Below the pieces are notes generated by a model, which did no database searches, had not been told where the DNA came from, and saw only the letters and a list, made by a program, of their open reading frames with translations. 49,575 nt of DNA from Rickettsiales bacterium. GTDB taxonomy: Bacteria > Pseudomonadota > Alphaproteobacteria > Rickettsiales > JABSSG01. Shown in pieces: positions 9,292-18,449 of this stretch. Location of the stretch: contig JAGVLN010000024.1 of assembly GCA_020049805.1 (NCBI GenBank), forward strand, positions 1-49,575, read 5' to 3'. Position numbers and translations under genes: made by a program. How positions within the stretch are numbered: position 1 is the stretch's first letter; each line of letters starts with the position of its first letter.

Positions 9292-11688
9292 TCAATGTGT
9301 TACTATCTCATTTTCATCATTTTCTATAATAATCGGCTTTACTGTGCTTATTTCTGACCATTCTACTGGAGAAAATGTGGCAGTAAGAGCACGCTTTATC
9401 ACTTCATCGGCAGTTTTTACTGGTATAATTTCAAGATTTTCGGTAATGTTCTTAGGCATTTCTTCAAGATCTTTTACGTTTTTAGCTGGGATAAGCACGG
9501 TTTTGATGCCCCCTCTCAAAGCTGCAAGGAGTTTTTCTTTCAATCCTCCAATAGGTAATACTCGTCCTCTTAAGGTAATTTCACCGGTCATAGCTACAGT
9601 TTTGTCCACAGGAATGCCTGTCATTACTGATACTATAGAAGTAAACATAGCAATACCAGCTGATGGTCCGTCTTTAGGAGTTGCGCCTTCAGGTACATGG
9701 ATATGTATATCTTTTTTAGTATACTGTGGCGGGGTCACACCATATTTTAAAGAATTAGACTTAAAGTAACTATAGGCTGTTTGTGCAGATTCCTGCATTA
9801 CTTCACCTAATTTACCAGTAGTTTTAATTAAACCCTTGCCCGGTAAAGAGACGGCTTCAATAGCCAGCAAATCTCCACCAACTTCTGTATAAGCTAATCC
9901 TGTGGTGATTCCAACGAGATTTTCGCTTTCTGATTCACCATAATCAAACTTTTTTACACCGGCATAGGCATGTAAGTTTTTGGATGTAACTTTTAAAGAC
10001 TTAATCTTACTTTGTTCAATTAAGCGGACAGCTTTCCTTGTTAGCTTAGCTAATTCTCGTTCAAGGTTACGTACTCCTGCTTCGCGAGTATAATAGCGAA
10101 TTAGGTCTCTTATTGCATCGTTCGTAATAGAGAACTCTTTTTTCGATAATTTATGCTCTTTGCATAACTTTTTGACCAAATATTGATTAGCTATTTGAAT
10201 TTTTTCGTCTTCTGTATAACCAGATAGTCTTATAACTTCCATCCTATCGAGAAGTGGTCTAGAAAGGTTAAGAGAGTTTGCAGTAGCAATAAATAATACT
10301 TTTGAAAGATCATACTCAACTTCTAAATAATGATCTACAAACTTACTGTTTTGTTCAGGATCTAATACTTCAAGTAGTGCTGAGGAAGGATCACCACGGA
10401 AATCTGAGCTCATTTTATCAATTTCATCTAAAAGTATAAGAGCATTAGAAGCTTCGGCTTTTTTAATTAGGCTAATAATTTTACCTGGCATAGCGCCAAC
10501 ATACGTTCTTCTATGACCTCTAATTTCAGCTTCATCTCGTACCCCGCCTAAAGATAGTCTGGCATACATCCTGCCTGTAGCTTTAGCAATAGATTTGGCA
10601 AGAGATGTTTTACCTACACCTGGAGGTCCGACTAAGCATAATATAGGGCCTTTATTCGATTGTGTGCGCTTTTGAACAGTTAAATATTCAATAATACGTT
10701 CTTTAATTTTTTCCAATCCGTAATGATCTTCATCAAGGATTTTTTGGGCGGCAACTATATCATGTTTAATCTTAGTATATTTATTCCATGGTAGTGAAAC
10801 CAAATATTCTAAATAATTACGAATAACTCCAGCTTCTGCTGACATTGAGTTAGTTAATTTAAGTTTCTTTAATTCTTGTAAGGCTTTTTTTGATGCTTCT
10901 TTACTAAGTTTAGTCTTATGTATTTTTCTTTCTAATTCGACTAACTCACTTTTGCCATCATCTCCTTCATTAAGTTCTTTATGAATAGCTTTTAATTGCT
11001 CATTAAGGAAAAATTCCTTATGGGTTTTATCCATCTGTTTTTTAACATTAGAACGAATTTTTTGTTCAGTAGTAAGTATATTTATTTCGGTTTCAATTAA
11101 TTCTAATATTTGCTCCAATCTTTTTTGGACATTAAAAGTTTCAAGCAAGACTTGTTTATTTTCAATTTTAACAAAAATATTAGCAGTAATAATATCAGCA
11201 AAATGGCTTGGGTTATCAATTTTTTCTAGAACATGCAGTACTTCAGAGTTGATTTTGTTATTTAGTTTAGCATATTCGCTGAATTGGGTATTAATTGAAC
11301 GCATTAAGGCAGTAGTCTTAATATCATCGGGAATCTTTTCCTCGACTGTATTAGTAATAGCTTGAAAATAATTTTTTGAGTTAATAATTTCTTCTATTGT
11401 GACTCTTTCTATAACCTCTACTAAGACTTTTAATGTTCCATCCTGTAGTTTCAATAATTGCAATATTTTAGCTAAAACACCTACTTTATATAAATCTTCT
11501 GTTTTAGGGTCAGTTACAATAGCATTTTTTTGAGTAACAAATACTATCGGGGAATTAAGTTCATTTACTTCTTCAATTGCTTTAATTGATTTAGTCCGTC
11601 CTACTATTAATGGGGATACCATCTTAGGAAATAGTACGATATCTCTTAATGGAACTAATGGATAGAGGTTAAATTGCTGGTTATTCAT
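9292..11688 (-). CDS. lon: ATP-dependent Lon protease
   Basis: Lon is a homohexameric cytosolic AAA+ serine protease that degrades misfolded and short-lived regulatory proteins. Its 798 residues match LonA. The order is an N-terminal substrate domain (YPLVPLRDIVLFPKMVSPL, about 1-300), an AAA+ domain with Walker A GPPGVGKT near 354 and Walker B ILLDEIDKM, and a C-terminal protease domain with catalytic Ser in DGPSAGIAM near 675 and Lys in GGLKEK near 717. The start has a good AGGTGAG site. It is 134 bp downstream of clpX and has its own RpoH-like promoter, so it is probably expressed independently of clpPX under heat stress. Confidence 0.98.
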   Translation of the reverse strand: MNNQQFNLYPLVPLRDIVLFPKMVSPLIVGRTKSIKAIEEVNELNSPIVFVTQKNAIVTDPKTEDLYKVGVLAKILQLLKLQDGTLKVLVEVIERVTIEEIINSKNYFQAITNTVEEKIPDDIKTTALMRSINTQFSEYAKLNNKINSEVLHVLEKIDNPSHFADIITANIFVKIENKQVLLETFNVQKRLEQILELIETEINILTTEQKIRSNVKKQMDKTHKEFFLNEQLKAIHKELNEGDDGKSELVELERKIHKTKLSKEASKKALQELKKLKLTNSMSAEAGVIRNYLEYLVSLPWNKYTKIKHDIVAAQKILDEDHYGLEKIKERIIEYLTVQKRTQSNKGPILCLVGPPGVGKTSLAKSIAKATGRMYARLSLGGVRDEAEIRGHRRTYVGAMPGKIISLIKKAEASNALILLDEIDKMSSDFRGDPSSALLEVLDPEQNSKFVDHYLEVEYDLSKVLFIATANSLNLSRPLLDRMEVIRLSGYTEDEKIQIANQYLVKKLCKEHKLSKKEFSITNDAIRDLIRYYTREAGVRNLERELAKLTRKAVRLIEQSKIKSLKVTSKNLHAYAGVKKFDYGESESENLVGITTGLAYTEVGGDLLAIEAVSLPGKGLIKTTGKLGEVMQESAQTAYSYFKSNSLKYGVTPPQYTKKDIHIHVPEGATPKDGPSAGIAMFTSIVSVMTGIPVDKTVAMTGEITLRGRVLPIGGLKEKLLAALRGGIKTVLIPAKNVKDLEEMPKNITENLEIIPVKTADEVIKRALTATFSPVEWSEISTVKPIIIENDENEIVTH

Positions 11689-11723
11689 AAATTTCTCACC
11701 TTTGAAAATCTCTCACACTTAAT

Positions 11724-11753
11724 AATATAGGTTATAAATTTATCTATTACAAG
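11724..11753 (-). promoter_or_regulatory. Heat-shock (RpoH/sigma32-like) promoter of lon
   Basis: Read on the minus strand, CTTG (11753-11750), an 18-nt spacer and CCTATAT (11731-11725) match the alphaproteobacterial heat-shock consensus CTTG-N17/18-CYTATNT. The same site also reads as TTGTAA-17-TATATT for the housekeeping sigma. It ends 36 bp before the lon ATG. lon is a classical heat-shock gene, which fits. Confidence 0.65.
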
Positions 11754-11776
11754 GTCAGTGAAAAAAGTATTTTATT

Positions 11777-11804
11777 TTACGAATATAACCCTAGGGCTTC
11801 GTAA
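11777..11804 (-). terminator. Possible terminator after clpX
   Basis: The inverted repeat TTACGAA (11777-11783) / TTCGTAA (11798-11804) encloses a 14-nt loop that itself contains the palindrome CCCTAGGG. On the minus strand it is followed by an A/T-rich run ending in six T. It lies 19 bp after the clpX stop and upstream of the lon promoter. Confidence 0.4.
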
Positions 11805-11822
11805 TTAAAAGATGCTTCTATG

Positions 11823-13088
11823 TTATGAAGTTTTTTTCTTCTTGGGTTCTTCATAAACATAAAGTGGTTGGGTATTATTATGTACAGTATTCTTGTCTAT
11901 GATTAGTTTCTTAATAGAAGGATGACTAGGAACCTCAAACATAGATTCTAATAATATATCTTCTAAAATAGCGCGTAGGCCTCTAGCTCCGGTTTTGCGT
12001 TTTAAGGCCTTCTTAACTATTTCATGTAAGGCTTCATCCGTGAATTCTAATTCTACATTCTCAATTTGGAAGAGTTTTTTATATTGTTTAATTAAAGCAT
12101 TTTTTGGTTTTAACAATATTTCAATTAATGCTTTCTCATCTAAATTAGTTAAAGTCGCTACGTTAGGTAATCTACCTATAAATTCTGGAATTAAACCAAA
12201 CTTCACTAGATCATCAGGCTCAACTTGTTGTAGTAGAGCATCAGTATTAGATTGGGATTCACTTTTAACTTTGGCTCCGAAACCTATTGCATGTCCGTCC
12301 TTACTACGTGCAGCAATAATTTTTTCTAAGCCAGTAAATGCTCCACCACAAATGAAAAGTATATTAGTGGTATCGATTTGAATAAATTCTTGTTGAGGGT
12401 GTTTGCGTCCGCCTTGAGGTGGAACAGAGGCAACCGTTCCTTCCATTATTTTTAGTAAAGCTTGCTGGACTCCTTCACCAGAAACATCTCGAGTAATAGA
12501 AGGATTTTCTGATTTCCGGGAAATTTTATCAATTTCGTCGATGTAAATAATGCCTTTTTGCGCTTTTTCAACGTTATAATTACACGATTGTAACAGCCTT
12601 AGAAGAATATTTTCGACATCCTCTCCTACATATCCAGCTTCGGTCAAAGAGGTGGCGTCTGCCATAGTGAAAGGCACATCAATAATTTTGGCTAAAGTTT
12701 GGGCTAAAAGAGTTTTACCAGATCCAGTAGGGCCGATTAATAATATGTTAGATTTAGAAATTTCTACATCGGAGTTTTTATAATCTGCTTTTAACCTTTT
12801 GTAATGATTATGTACTGCTACAGATAATATTTTTTTAGCTTTTTCTTGCCCTATTACATATTCATCAAGTGTTTTACAAATTTCACTTGGTTTTGGTATA
12901 TCAGTAGAATCTTTCTTCTTAAAACTGTTCCCAGATTCTTCTTTTATAATATCTTGGCATAAATCTACGCATTCGTTACAAATATATACTGAAGGGCCGG
13001 CAACAAGTTTTTTTACTTCATGTTGACTTTTGTTACAAAATGAACATTTTAGAATAGTTTTAGGAGAATTCTTTTTTGTCTTATCCAT
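11823..13088 (-). CDS. clpX: ATP-dependent Clp protease, unfoldase subunit ClpX
   Basis: ClpX is the AAA+ hexamer that unfolds substrates and feeds them to ClpP. The N-terminal zinc-binding domain has its four cysteines at residues 15, 18, 37 and 40. Walker A GPTGSGKT is at about 119-126 and Walker B is [10 protein letters not shown]; the sensor and RKTGARGLR regions are complete. The IGFGAK segment, the ClpP-binding loop equivalent of the IGF motif, is present. Length 421 is normal. The gene is 32 bp downstream of clpP on the same strand with an AAGGAA ribosome binding site, consistent with a clpP-clpX operon. Confidence 0.98.
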   Translation of the reverse strand: MDKTKKNSPKTILKCSFCNKSQHEVKKLVAGPSVYICNECVDLCQDIIKEESGNSFKKKDSTDIPKPSEICKTLDEYVIGQEKAKKILSVAVHNHYKRLKADYKNSDVEISKSNILLIGPTGSGKTLLAQTLAKIIDVPFTMADATSLTEAGYVGEDVENILLRLLQSCNYNVEKAQKGIIYIDEIDKISRKSENPSITRDVSGEGVQQALLKIMEGTVASVPPQGGRKHPQQEFIQIDTTNILFICGGAFTGLEKIIAARSKDGHAIGFGAKVKSESQSNTDALLQQVEPDDLVKFGLIPEFIGRLPNVATLTNLDEKALIEILLKPKNALIKQYKKLFQIENVELEFTDEALHEIVKKALKRKTGARGLRAILEDILLESMFEVPSHPSIKKLIIDKNTVHNNTQPLYVYEEPKKKKTS

Positions 13089-13120
13089 TCAGGTAAATTC
13101 CTTATAACGTAGTTGTCTTA

Positions 13121-13753
13121 TTATTTATGACTGGCTTCTTCGCGTTTTGCAATAACTTTATCTATAAGCCCAAATTCTAAAGCGTTCTCTGGATTCATGA
13201 ATTTATCCCGCTCCATACTTTGCTCGATAATTTCTAAGTTTTGACCAGTGTGATGTGCATATATACGATTTAATCTGGCTCTGGTATCTATCATGTCTCT
13301 GGCATGAATTTCAATATCAGTTGCTTGACCTCTAAGTCCTGAAAGATGCGGTTGATGAATCATAATTTTAGAGTTAGGTAAAGAGTAGCGCATGCCAGCA
13401 GCACCGCCAGTAAGCAATAATGAGCCACCGGAAGCAGCCATACCGATACATAATGTTGCAACTTTTGGTTTTATGTATTGCATAGTGTCATACATAGCTA
13501 ATGATGAAGTAACAGACCCTCCTGGAGAATTAATATATAAAGAAATATCTTTATCAGGATTTTCAGCTTCTAAAAAAAGTAATTGAGCAACTACCACAGT
13601 AGCCATAGCATCATCTATTGGGCCTACTGCGAAAACAATTCTTTCTTTAAGCAAGCGCGAGAAAATATCATAAGATCTTTCGCCTCGGTTAGTTTGTTCC
13701 ACAACCATAGGCACAAGGCTCATATGTTGTTCAGATAATAACTTGTCATTCAT
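13121..13753 (-). CDS. clpP: ATP-dependent Clp protease proteolytic subunit
   Basis: ClpP forms the double-heptamer peptidase barrel that works with ClpX. The catalytic serine is Ser108 in GMAASGGS, the histidine is His133 in MIHQPH, and the aspartate is probably Asp183 in MERDKFM. The length of 210 residues is typical and the N-terminal propeptide region is short. It lies between tig (53 bp upstream) and clpX in the conserved tig-clpP-clpX order, so unfolding, degradation and folding functions are kept together. Confidence 0.98.
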   Translation of the reverse strand: MNDKLLSEQHMSLVPMVVEQTNRGERSYDIFSRLLKERIVFAVGPIDDAMATVVVAQLLFLEAENPDKDISLYINSPGGSVTSSLAMYDTMQYIKPKVATLCIGMAASGGSLLLTGGAAGMRYSLPNSKIMIHQPHLSGLRGQATDIEIHARDMIDTRARLNRIYAHHTGQNLEIIEQSMERDKFMNPENALEFGLIDKVIAKREEASHK

Positions 13754-13806
13754 TTTTATAACCCTAGATTAAGAAATATTATTTAATAATAATATGCTAG
13801 TTTGGT

Positions 13807-15135
13807 TTATACAATAGTATTATCTTCTTCACTCTTTTTAATGAGCTCTAATAATTTTTCTATAGTGACATGTTTTGGTTTATTTTTAGTTTTGCTAATA
13901 ATAAACTGCACCGCTTTATCTTCGGTTATAGGTCCTTTTAAATTTTCAACTGCCTGAGGATTTTTATTAAAATACTCTATTACTAACTGCTCTTGCCCAG
14001 GCATAGATTGGGCATAATTAATAATAGCGTTTCTAATATCATCTTGAGTAATAGAAAGTTTATTTTTTTGGGCTATTTCAGAAAGTAATAATCCAAGCTT
14101 AACACGTCTTTGAGCTATTTTTTGATATTTGCTTTTAGTTTCAGCATCTAAATCTTTATCTTTTTCCTGATTGTTATTTGAAAGTTGTTTATTTAAATTC
14201 TCTAATTCTTTTTCAACCATACTTTTTGGTAATTCACAGGTCACTTTTTCATCTAATATATCGAATAATGCCTTTTTCATTAAAGTATGTGTAGATTTAG
14301 CGTATCTTTTTTCTAGATCAGCTTTAATCGCTTTTTTCAATTCTTCTAATGTTTGTAAGCCAAAAGATTTAGCAAAATCATCATTTAATTCTGGTAAAGA
14401 AGCATTTAGAATTTCTTTAACTGTAACTTCAAAAGTAACTTTTTTGCCATTAAATTCTTTCATGCCATAATCTTTAGGAAATTTAAGATCTAATTTGGTA
14501 GATTTACCTGCTTTCATACCAACTAATCCTGCTTCAAACCCTGGAATAAATTGATTAGCACCAAGTTCTAGTTTGTAGTTTTCACCTTTTCCGCCTTCGA
14601 ATTCTTTGCCATCAATATAGCCAGTAAAGTCAATTACTACGGTATCACCTTCTTTAGCACTAGACTTGTCATCTGTAGGTTTTAAGTCTTGTTTGGCTTT
14701 GCGTAAATTACTAAGAGCCTGTTCAATATCTTTATCTTGGATATCACAAATTAACTCTTCTAAAGAATATTGACTAAAGTCCAATTCAGGAATTTCGGGA
14801 TATAATTCAAATTTAACTTTATACTCTAGGTCTTTACCTTCATTAAAGCTAGAAATACTAACATTAGGACGTGTTGCTAGCTTTAATTTATTATCACTAA
14901 TGATTTGTTGAGAAGTGGTATTTATTAAATTATCTAGAATTTCGCTAATAATGCTATCCTTGTAACGTTGTTTTATTACTGACAATGGTACTTTTCCTAC
15001 TCTAAACCCGTCTAATTTAGCAGTTTTAGCAAGTTCTACTGCTTTCGCTTCTATACTGCTATTGATTTCTTTAGCAGGGATGGTAACCGCATATTCTCTT
15101 TCTAATTTAGTATTTAACAACTCTTGAACTTGCAT
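13807..15135 (-). CDS. tig: Trigger factor, ribosome-associated chaperone
   Basis: Trigger factor binds the ribosomal exit tunnel and shields nascent chains. The N-terminal ribosome-binding domain includes GFRVGKVPLSVI (about residues 45-56), the signature for docking on protein L23. The central FKBP-type prolyl isomerase domain (about 150-245) includes VVIDFTGYIDGKEFEGG and FIPGFEAGLVGMKAG. The C-terminal helical cradle fills the remainder. The 442 residues are normal for the family. An AGGAG site precedes the ATG. tRNA-Leu lies directly upstream on the same strand. Confidence 0.97.
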   Translation of the reverse strand: MQVQELLNTKLEREYAVTIPAKEINSSIEAKAVELAKTAKLDGFRVGKVPLSVIKQRYKDSIISEILDNLINTTSQQIISDNKLKLATRPNVSISSFNEGKDLEYKVKFELYPEIPELDFSQYSLEELICDIQDKDIEQALSNLRKAKQDLKPTDDKSSAKEGDTVVIDFTGYIDGKEFEGGKGENYKLELGANQFIPGFEAGLVGMKAGKSTKLDLKFPKDYGMKEFNGKKVTFEVTVKEILNASLPELNDDFAKSFGLQTLEELKKAIKADLEKRYAKSTHTLMKKALFDILDEKVTCELPKSMVEKELENLNKQLSNNNQEKDKDLDAETKSKYQKIAQRRVKLGLLLSEIAQKNKLSITQDDIRNAIINYAQSMPGQEQLVIEYFNKNPQAVENLKGPITEDKAVQFIISKTKNKPKHVTIEKLLELIKKSEEDNTIV

Positions 15136-15169
15136 AAATCTTTAAGGCTCCTTTAAAAAATTAATCTAG

Positions 15170-15254
15170 TGGTGCGGGTGAAGGGACTTGAACCCCCACA
15201 ACTTGCGTTACAAGATCCTAAGTCTTGCGCGTCTACCAGTTCCGCCACACCCGC
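15170..15254 (-). tRNA. tRNA-Leu (anticodon TAG)
   Basis: The 85-nt minus-strand sequence has acceptor stem GCGGGTG/CACCCGC, anticodon stem CAAGA/TCTTG around loop CTTAGGA (anticodon TAG), a long class II variable arm, T loop TTCAAGT and an encoded CCA. Confidence 0.95.
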
Positions 15255-15361
15255 TTTTATTGTTATAGCATATGGGCAATTTTATGAATTGCAATATTGA
15301 ATTTACAAACTAGTTTAAAGATTTATAATAATAAATGCTTTATCTTTATATTTAAAACATT

Positions 15362-15889
15362 ATGCACCAATCGAATACGCAACGAAAAAGGTTAATTGAC
15401 CGTATCATTAGAATTGATCATGCGGGAGAATATGCTGCTAAAAGAATATATCAGGGTCAGCTAGCAGTACTAAAAGATAAAGATGCAGCCCTTGTTAAAG
15501 AGATGTTAGATTCAGAATTAGAGCATCTAGAATTTTTTGAGCAACAAATAAAGGCAAGGAAAGTGCGTCCCACTTTACTTTTGCCTTTAGTAGATCTTAT
15601 GGCGTATGGCCTAGGAGTAGTTACAGCTAAACTTGGTAAAGAATCAGCTATGGCTTGTACTATAGCTGTTGAGGAGGCGATTTCTGAACATTATCAAGAA
15701 CAGTTACAGCAGTTAGGAAGTGAAGAAAAAGCCTTAAGCCAGAAAATTAAGCAATTTAAGGATGACGAAATGGAGCATCATGCTATTGCAACTAGGCATG
15801 ATGGTACCAAAGCGCCGGGGTATCATTTTTTAAGTGGAGCGATTAAGAGGGGATGTCAAATCGCAATAAAGCTGGTAAAATACTTGTAG
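15362..15889 (+). CDS. coq7: Demethoxyubiquinone hydroxylase (Coq7 family)
   Basis: Coq7 is a non-haem di-iron monooxygenase that hydroxylates demethoxyubiquinone in the next-to-last step of ubiquinone synthesis. The 175 residues are one ferritin-like four-helix bundle. The iron ligands are visible as Glu23 in HAGEYAA, the ExxH pair Glu51/His54 in SELEHLE, a glutamate in EEAISEHY with its histidine, and the second pair in DDEMEHH. Helix 3-4 hydrophobic stretches fit peripheral membrane association. No ribosome binding site is obvious before the ATG, so translation may be from a near-leaderless message. Presence implies an aerobic respiratory chain using ubiquinone. Confidence 0.95.
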   Translation: MHQSNTQRKRLIDRIIRIDHAGEYAAKRIYQGQLAVLKDKDAALVKEMLDSELEHLEFFEQQIKARKVRPTLLLPLVDLMAYGLGVVTAKLGKESAMACTIAVEEAISEHYQEQLQQLGSEEKALSQKIKQFKDDEMEHHAIATRHDGTKAPGYHFLSGAIKRGCQIAIKLVKYL

Positions 15890-15904
15890 AAAATCTTACT
15901 TAAT

Positions 15905-15926
15905 AACTTGCAAAAAGTTTTTTTTG
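15905..15926 (+). terminator. Weak terminator after coq7
   Basis: A 5-bp AACTT/AAGTT hairpin with loop GCAAA is followed directly by a run of T (about 15920-15925). The stem is short and AT-rich, but the T run and the position 15 bp after the coq7 stop fit intrinsic termination. Confidence 0.35.
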
Positions 15927-15955
15927 TATTATTATGCACCGTGCAATTTGATTTT

Positions 15956-16030
15956 GCGGGTGTAGCTCAGGGGTAGAGCGTTACCTTGCCAAGGTAAATG
16001 TCGTGAGTTCGAATCTCATCACCCGCTCCA
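15956..16030 (+). tRNA. tRNA-Gly (anticodon GCC)
   Basis: The 75-nt sequence has acceptor stem GCGGGTG/CACCCGC, anticodon stem TTACC/GGTAA with loop TTGCCAA (anticodon GCC), T loop TTCGAAT and encoded CCA. Confidence 0.95.
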
Positions 16031-16114
16031 TAAATTTAGTAATCGTGAAAATTAGTAGTTAACTTTTTAATATAATTTTTCAAAATATTATGATACTAAA
16101 CACACATCTTGTAT

Positions 16115-16160
16115 TTGACAAAATTATTAAAATTTGTTAAAAATATATTCGAAATATATT
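16115..16160 (+). promoter_or_regulatory. Putative promoter plus AT palindrome of the ABC transporter gene
   Basis: TTGACA at 16115-16120 is a perfect -35 box; 17 bp later TAAAAA (16138-16143) is a possible -10. Just downstream, two AATATATT octamers separated by three bases (16142-16160) are self-complementary and would make an operator-like or hairpin element between promoter and start codon. Confidence 0.45.
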
Positions 16161-16170
16161 AGGTACAAAT

Positions 16171-18330
16171 ATGCCAGCACAAGAACGTACTTGGGTGCAA
16201 TACGCTCAGCTAAAATATAAAGCTTCTTACGAATATGTAACTAGTGATCAGATGCTGTGGTCTCCTATTCTAATAGGAAAGCAGATGTACCAAGTTATTA
16301 GCCGTATTGAAAACCCTAGATTTTTTGCAATACATTTTGTAGGTCAGTTATCTTTAGCGCTTGTAGGGAATTATGTTTCGTTCCAACTTCGTAATAATGT
16401 AATGGTAAAATTTGGCACAATTGATGATTATGTTTTTAAGACACTTGGTGGAGAAGAGGCTACTGAAGCAGATTGGCAAGCGTTTCAAACGGCAATCTTA
16501 AGTACAGCTTTACCTCTTGTAAGCTTTCTTGCTGTGAGGGCTGTAAATAATTATGTTACAGCTTCTTACCAAATTTGGTTTCAAAAAAAATTAGTTGAGC
16601 ATTTAAGTAATAGAGTTTGGGAAAATCCAGGTTCTGTGGCCTTAACTAATTCTCCTGAAATGAACGCAATTGTAAGGAACTTAAATGGTGATGTTAGAGA
16701 AATTTCTGCCTCTGGTACCAGCCTTCTAATTGATTGGAGTAAAGGAGCACAGAACTTTTTCCTTTCTTTAAATGCTTTATTAAATTTTTCTTCTCCGGTA
16801 AGAATATTAGGTGTTAGAATACCAGATTTGCTTGCAATATCTGTTATATATACAGTTGTTACCCAATACATTTCTTCTCTCTTTACTACAAGGATTGCTA
16901 GACTAAATGAAGAATTAACAGTTGCAGGTATTAAGACAGATGCTATTAAAGCAAATGATTATGCTAATGTAAAACCTATTTTCAGTGCTGGTGTCCAAGA
17001 TTATGTTAGAGTGAGACACCAACAAATAAGAAAAGCATTATCCCATCTATCTGATAGAATAAATTTATTGACGAATGCCTATAATGTTTGGGTAGAAACA
17101 CATGGTTACCTAAATATGCTTTATAAAAATTTGGTTTTAGGATATAAGGTTTTTACTAAAACTATTAAATCAGATAGCATATATGCGGCTTGGGGCCATT
17201 TTGCTAATGTAGATAATTTTATTTCATGGTCTGAACAAAATCAAGCAGCTATAAAACAATTTAGTGCGCCTGTAACAAGAGTTACTGAGTTTTTAAGAGC
17301 AGAACAAGCAATTGCTCGTATTCCTATTAACTTACGTTTCGAAGGTCATACTGAAAATAGGTTAGTTTTAAGAAATGTTATGCTAAGAATTGGTCAAAAC
17401 CCACTTAGACCAGCAGGAGCAGATTCTAGACCCAAACCAATTCTTGTTACTGTACCAGAATTCACCTTTGAAATGGGCAAAAGGTATGTAATTTCTGGAA
17501 AGTCAGGATGTGGCAAATCTTCATTGCTCGCTAAAATTAATAGATCTCTACATGATGGAATTGATGGAAGTGGAACTATTATTTATCCTACTGTTGGTGG
17601 TAAAGCTGTAAAAAGAATGATGTTAACTCAAGATGACTATTTTCTTGAACATAGCACACTTCTTGAAAATTTACTTTTGCCTCCTAATGTCCAAGAACTT
17701 ACTGGTGAAGAAAAAGTAAAAGCTTTACAAAGTGTAAGAGGTCTTTTAGCTGATCCTGAGAAGAAAGCAGAGATTCTTGTGAGAGCTAAAGGATTGTTAA
17801 GAGAAGCTAAGATTGATAGTGAAGATTCAGGTAACCTAGTAGATAGACTAGAAGAAGAGCAGCCTAACTGGAAGGCCACTTTAAGTGGTGGTCAACGAAA
17901 GAAAATTAAAATTGTTTGGGCAATTCTACAGGATCCAAAGATTTTATTGCTTGATGAAGTGCTTGCGGGCATTGATCCTGACGCAATAAGAATAATTCAA
18001 AATATGATTGTTAAATATTTACCAAAGGCAATGACAATTGTAGTTGATCATCACCCTGATGAAAATAATAACCAAGTAACCAGAGCTGATGGAGCACAAG
18101 AACCATTTTATCAATCTCATCACAGAATTATTGATAAGGGGTTTACGGAAATTGCGGTCCAGGATCGCAGGCTTCCTCGATCAAGGAGTGCTAGTGATAT
18201 AGCTGGAATGAGGAGTGCGAAATTTGCTGATCTAACAGCAGCAGGTGTAGGTCCAATTGGTGGTCCTACAGCATCGTCAGGTTTAAGAAGACGTTATGTC
18301 ACTCCTGAGTCAACAGAGGTTGCTAGATAA
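16171..18330 (+). CDS. ABC transporter, fused membrane and ATPase domains (SbmA/YddA-like)
   Basis: The 719-residue protein joins an N-terminal membrane domain (about residues 40-345, hydrophobic segments near 52-72, 110-130 and 222-242 among others) to a C-terminal ATPase in the layout of the SbmA/BacA/YddA half-transporter family. The ATPase has Walker A GKSGCGKS at 443-450, a Q loop MLTQDDYF, signature LSGGQ at 571-575, Walker B ILLLDE at 591-596 and a probable H-loop histidine in VVDHHPDE. The D-loop reads VLAGID rather than the usual SALD. The last ~55 residues are an Arg/Ser/Gly-rich tail not needed for transport. Family members move peptides or fatty acyl substrates. It stands alone with its own promoter; the substrate is unknown. 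Confidence 0.8.
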   Translation: MPAQERTWVQYAQLKYKASYEYVTSDQMLWSPILIGKQMYQVISRIENPRFFAIHFVGQLSLALVGNYVSFQLRNNVMVKFGTIDDYVFKTLGGEEATEADWQAFQTAILSTALPLVSFLAVRAVNNYVTASYQIWFQKKLVEHLSNRVWENPGSVALTNSPEMNAIVRNLNGDVREISASGTSLLIDWSKGAQNFFLSLNALLNFSSPVRILGVRIPDLLAISVIYTVVTQYISSLFTTRIARLNEELTVAGIKTDAIKANDYANVKPIFSAGVQDYVRVRHQQIRKALSHLSDRINLLTNAYNVWVETHGYLNMLYKNLVLGYKVFTKTIKSDSIYAAWGHFANVDNFISWSEQNQAAIKQFSAPVTRVTEFLRAEQAIARIPINLRFEGHTENRLVLRNVMLRIGQNPLRPAGADSRPKPILVTVPEFTFEMGKRYVISGKSGCGKSSLLAKINRSLHDGIDGSGTIIYPTVGGKAVKRMMLTQDDYFLEHSTLLENLLLPPNVQELTGEEKVKALQSVRGLLADPEKKAEILVRAKGLLREAKIDSEDSGNLVDRLEEEQPNWKATLSGGQRKKIKIVWAILQDPKILLLDEVLAGIDPDAIRIIQNMIVKYLPKAMTIVVDHHPDENNNQVTRADGAQEPFYQSHHRIIDKGFTEIAVQDRRLPRSRSASDIAGMRSAKFADLTAAGVGPIGGPTASSGLRRRYVTPESTEVAR

Positions 18331-18449
18331 TTAGGTGCTAAAAATATTTTCTTGCCTTAAAAATCCTAATAATAGTTTCTTATTGCTTTTTCGTCAGTTT
18401 AATATAATTAATTGAATTGGATTCAACTTATATTTATTGCAGGGATAAT
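18331..18449 (+). promoter_or_regulatory. icd upstream region
   Basis: This gap holds a perfect TATAAT at 18403-18408 without a good -35 partner, and 4 bp later a perfect inverted repeat TTGAAT-TGG-ATTCAA (18412-18426). The repeat would lie at the start of the message and could be an operator or a small leader hairpin. AGGGA at 18441 is the ribosome binding site that supports the icd start at 18450. Confidence 0.35.
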
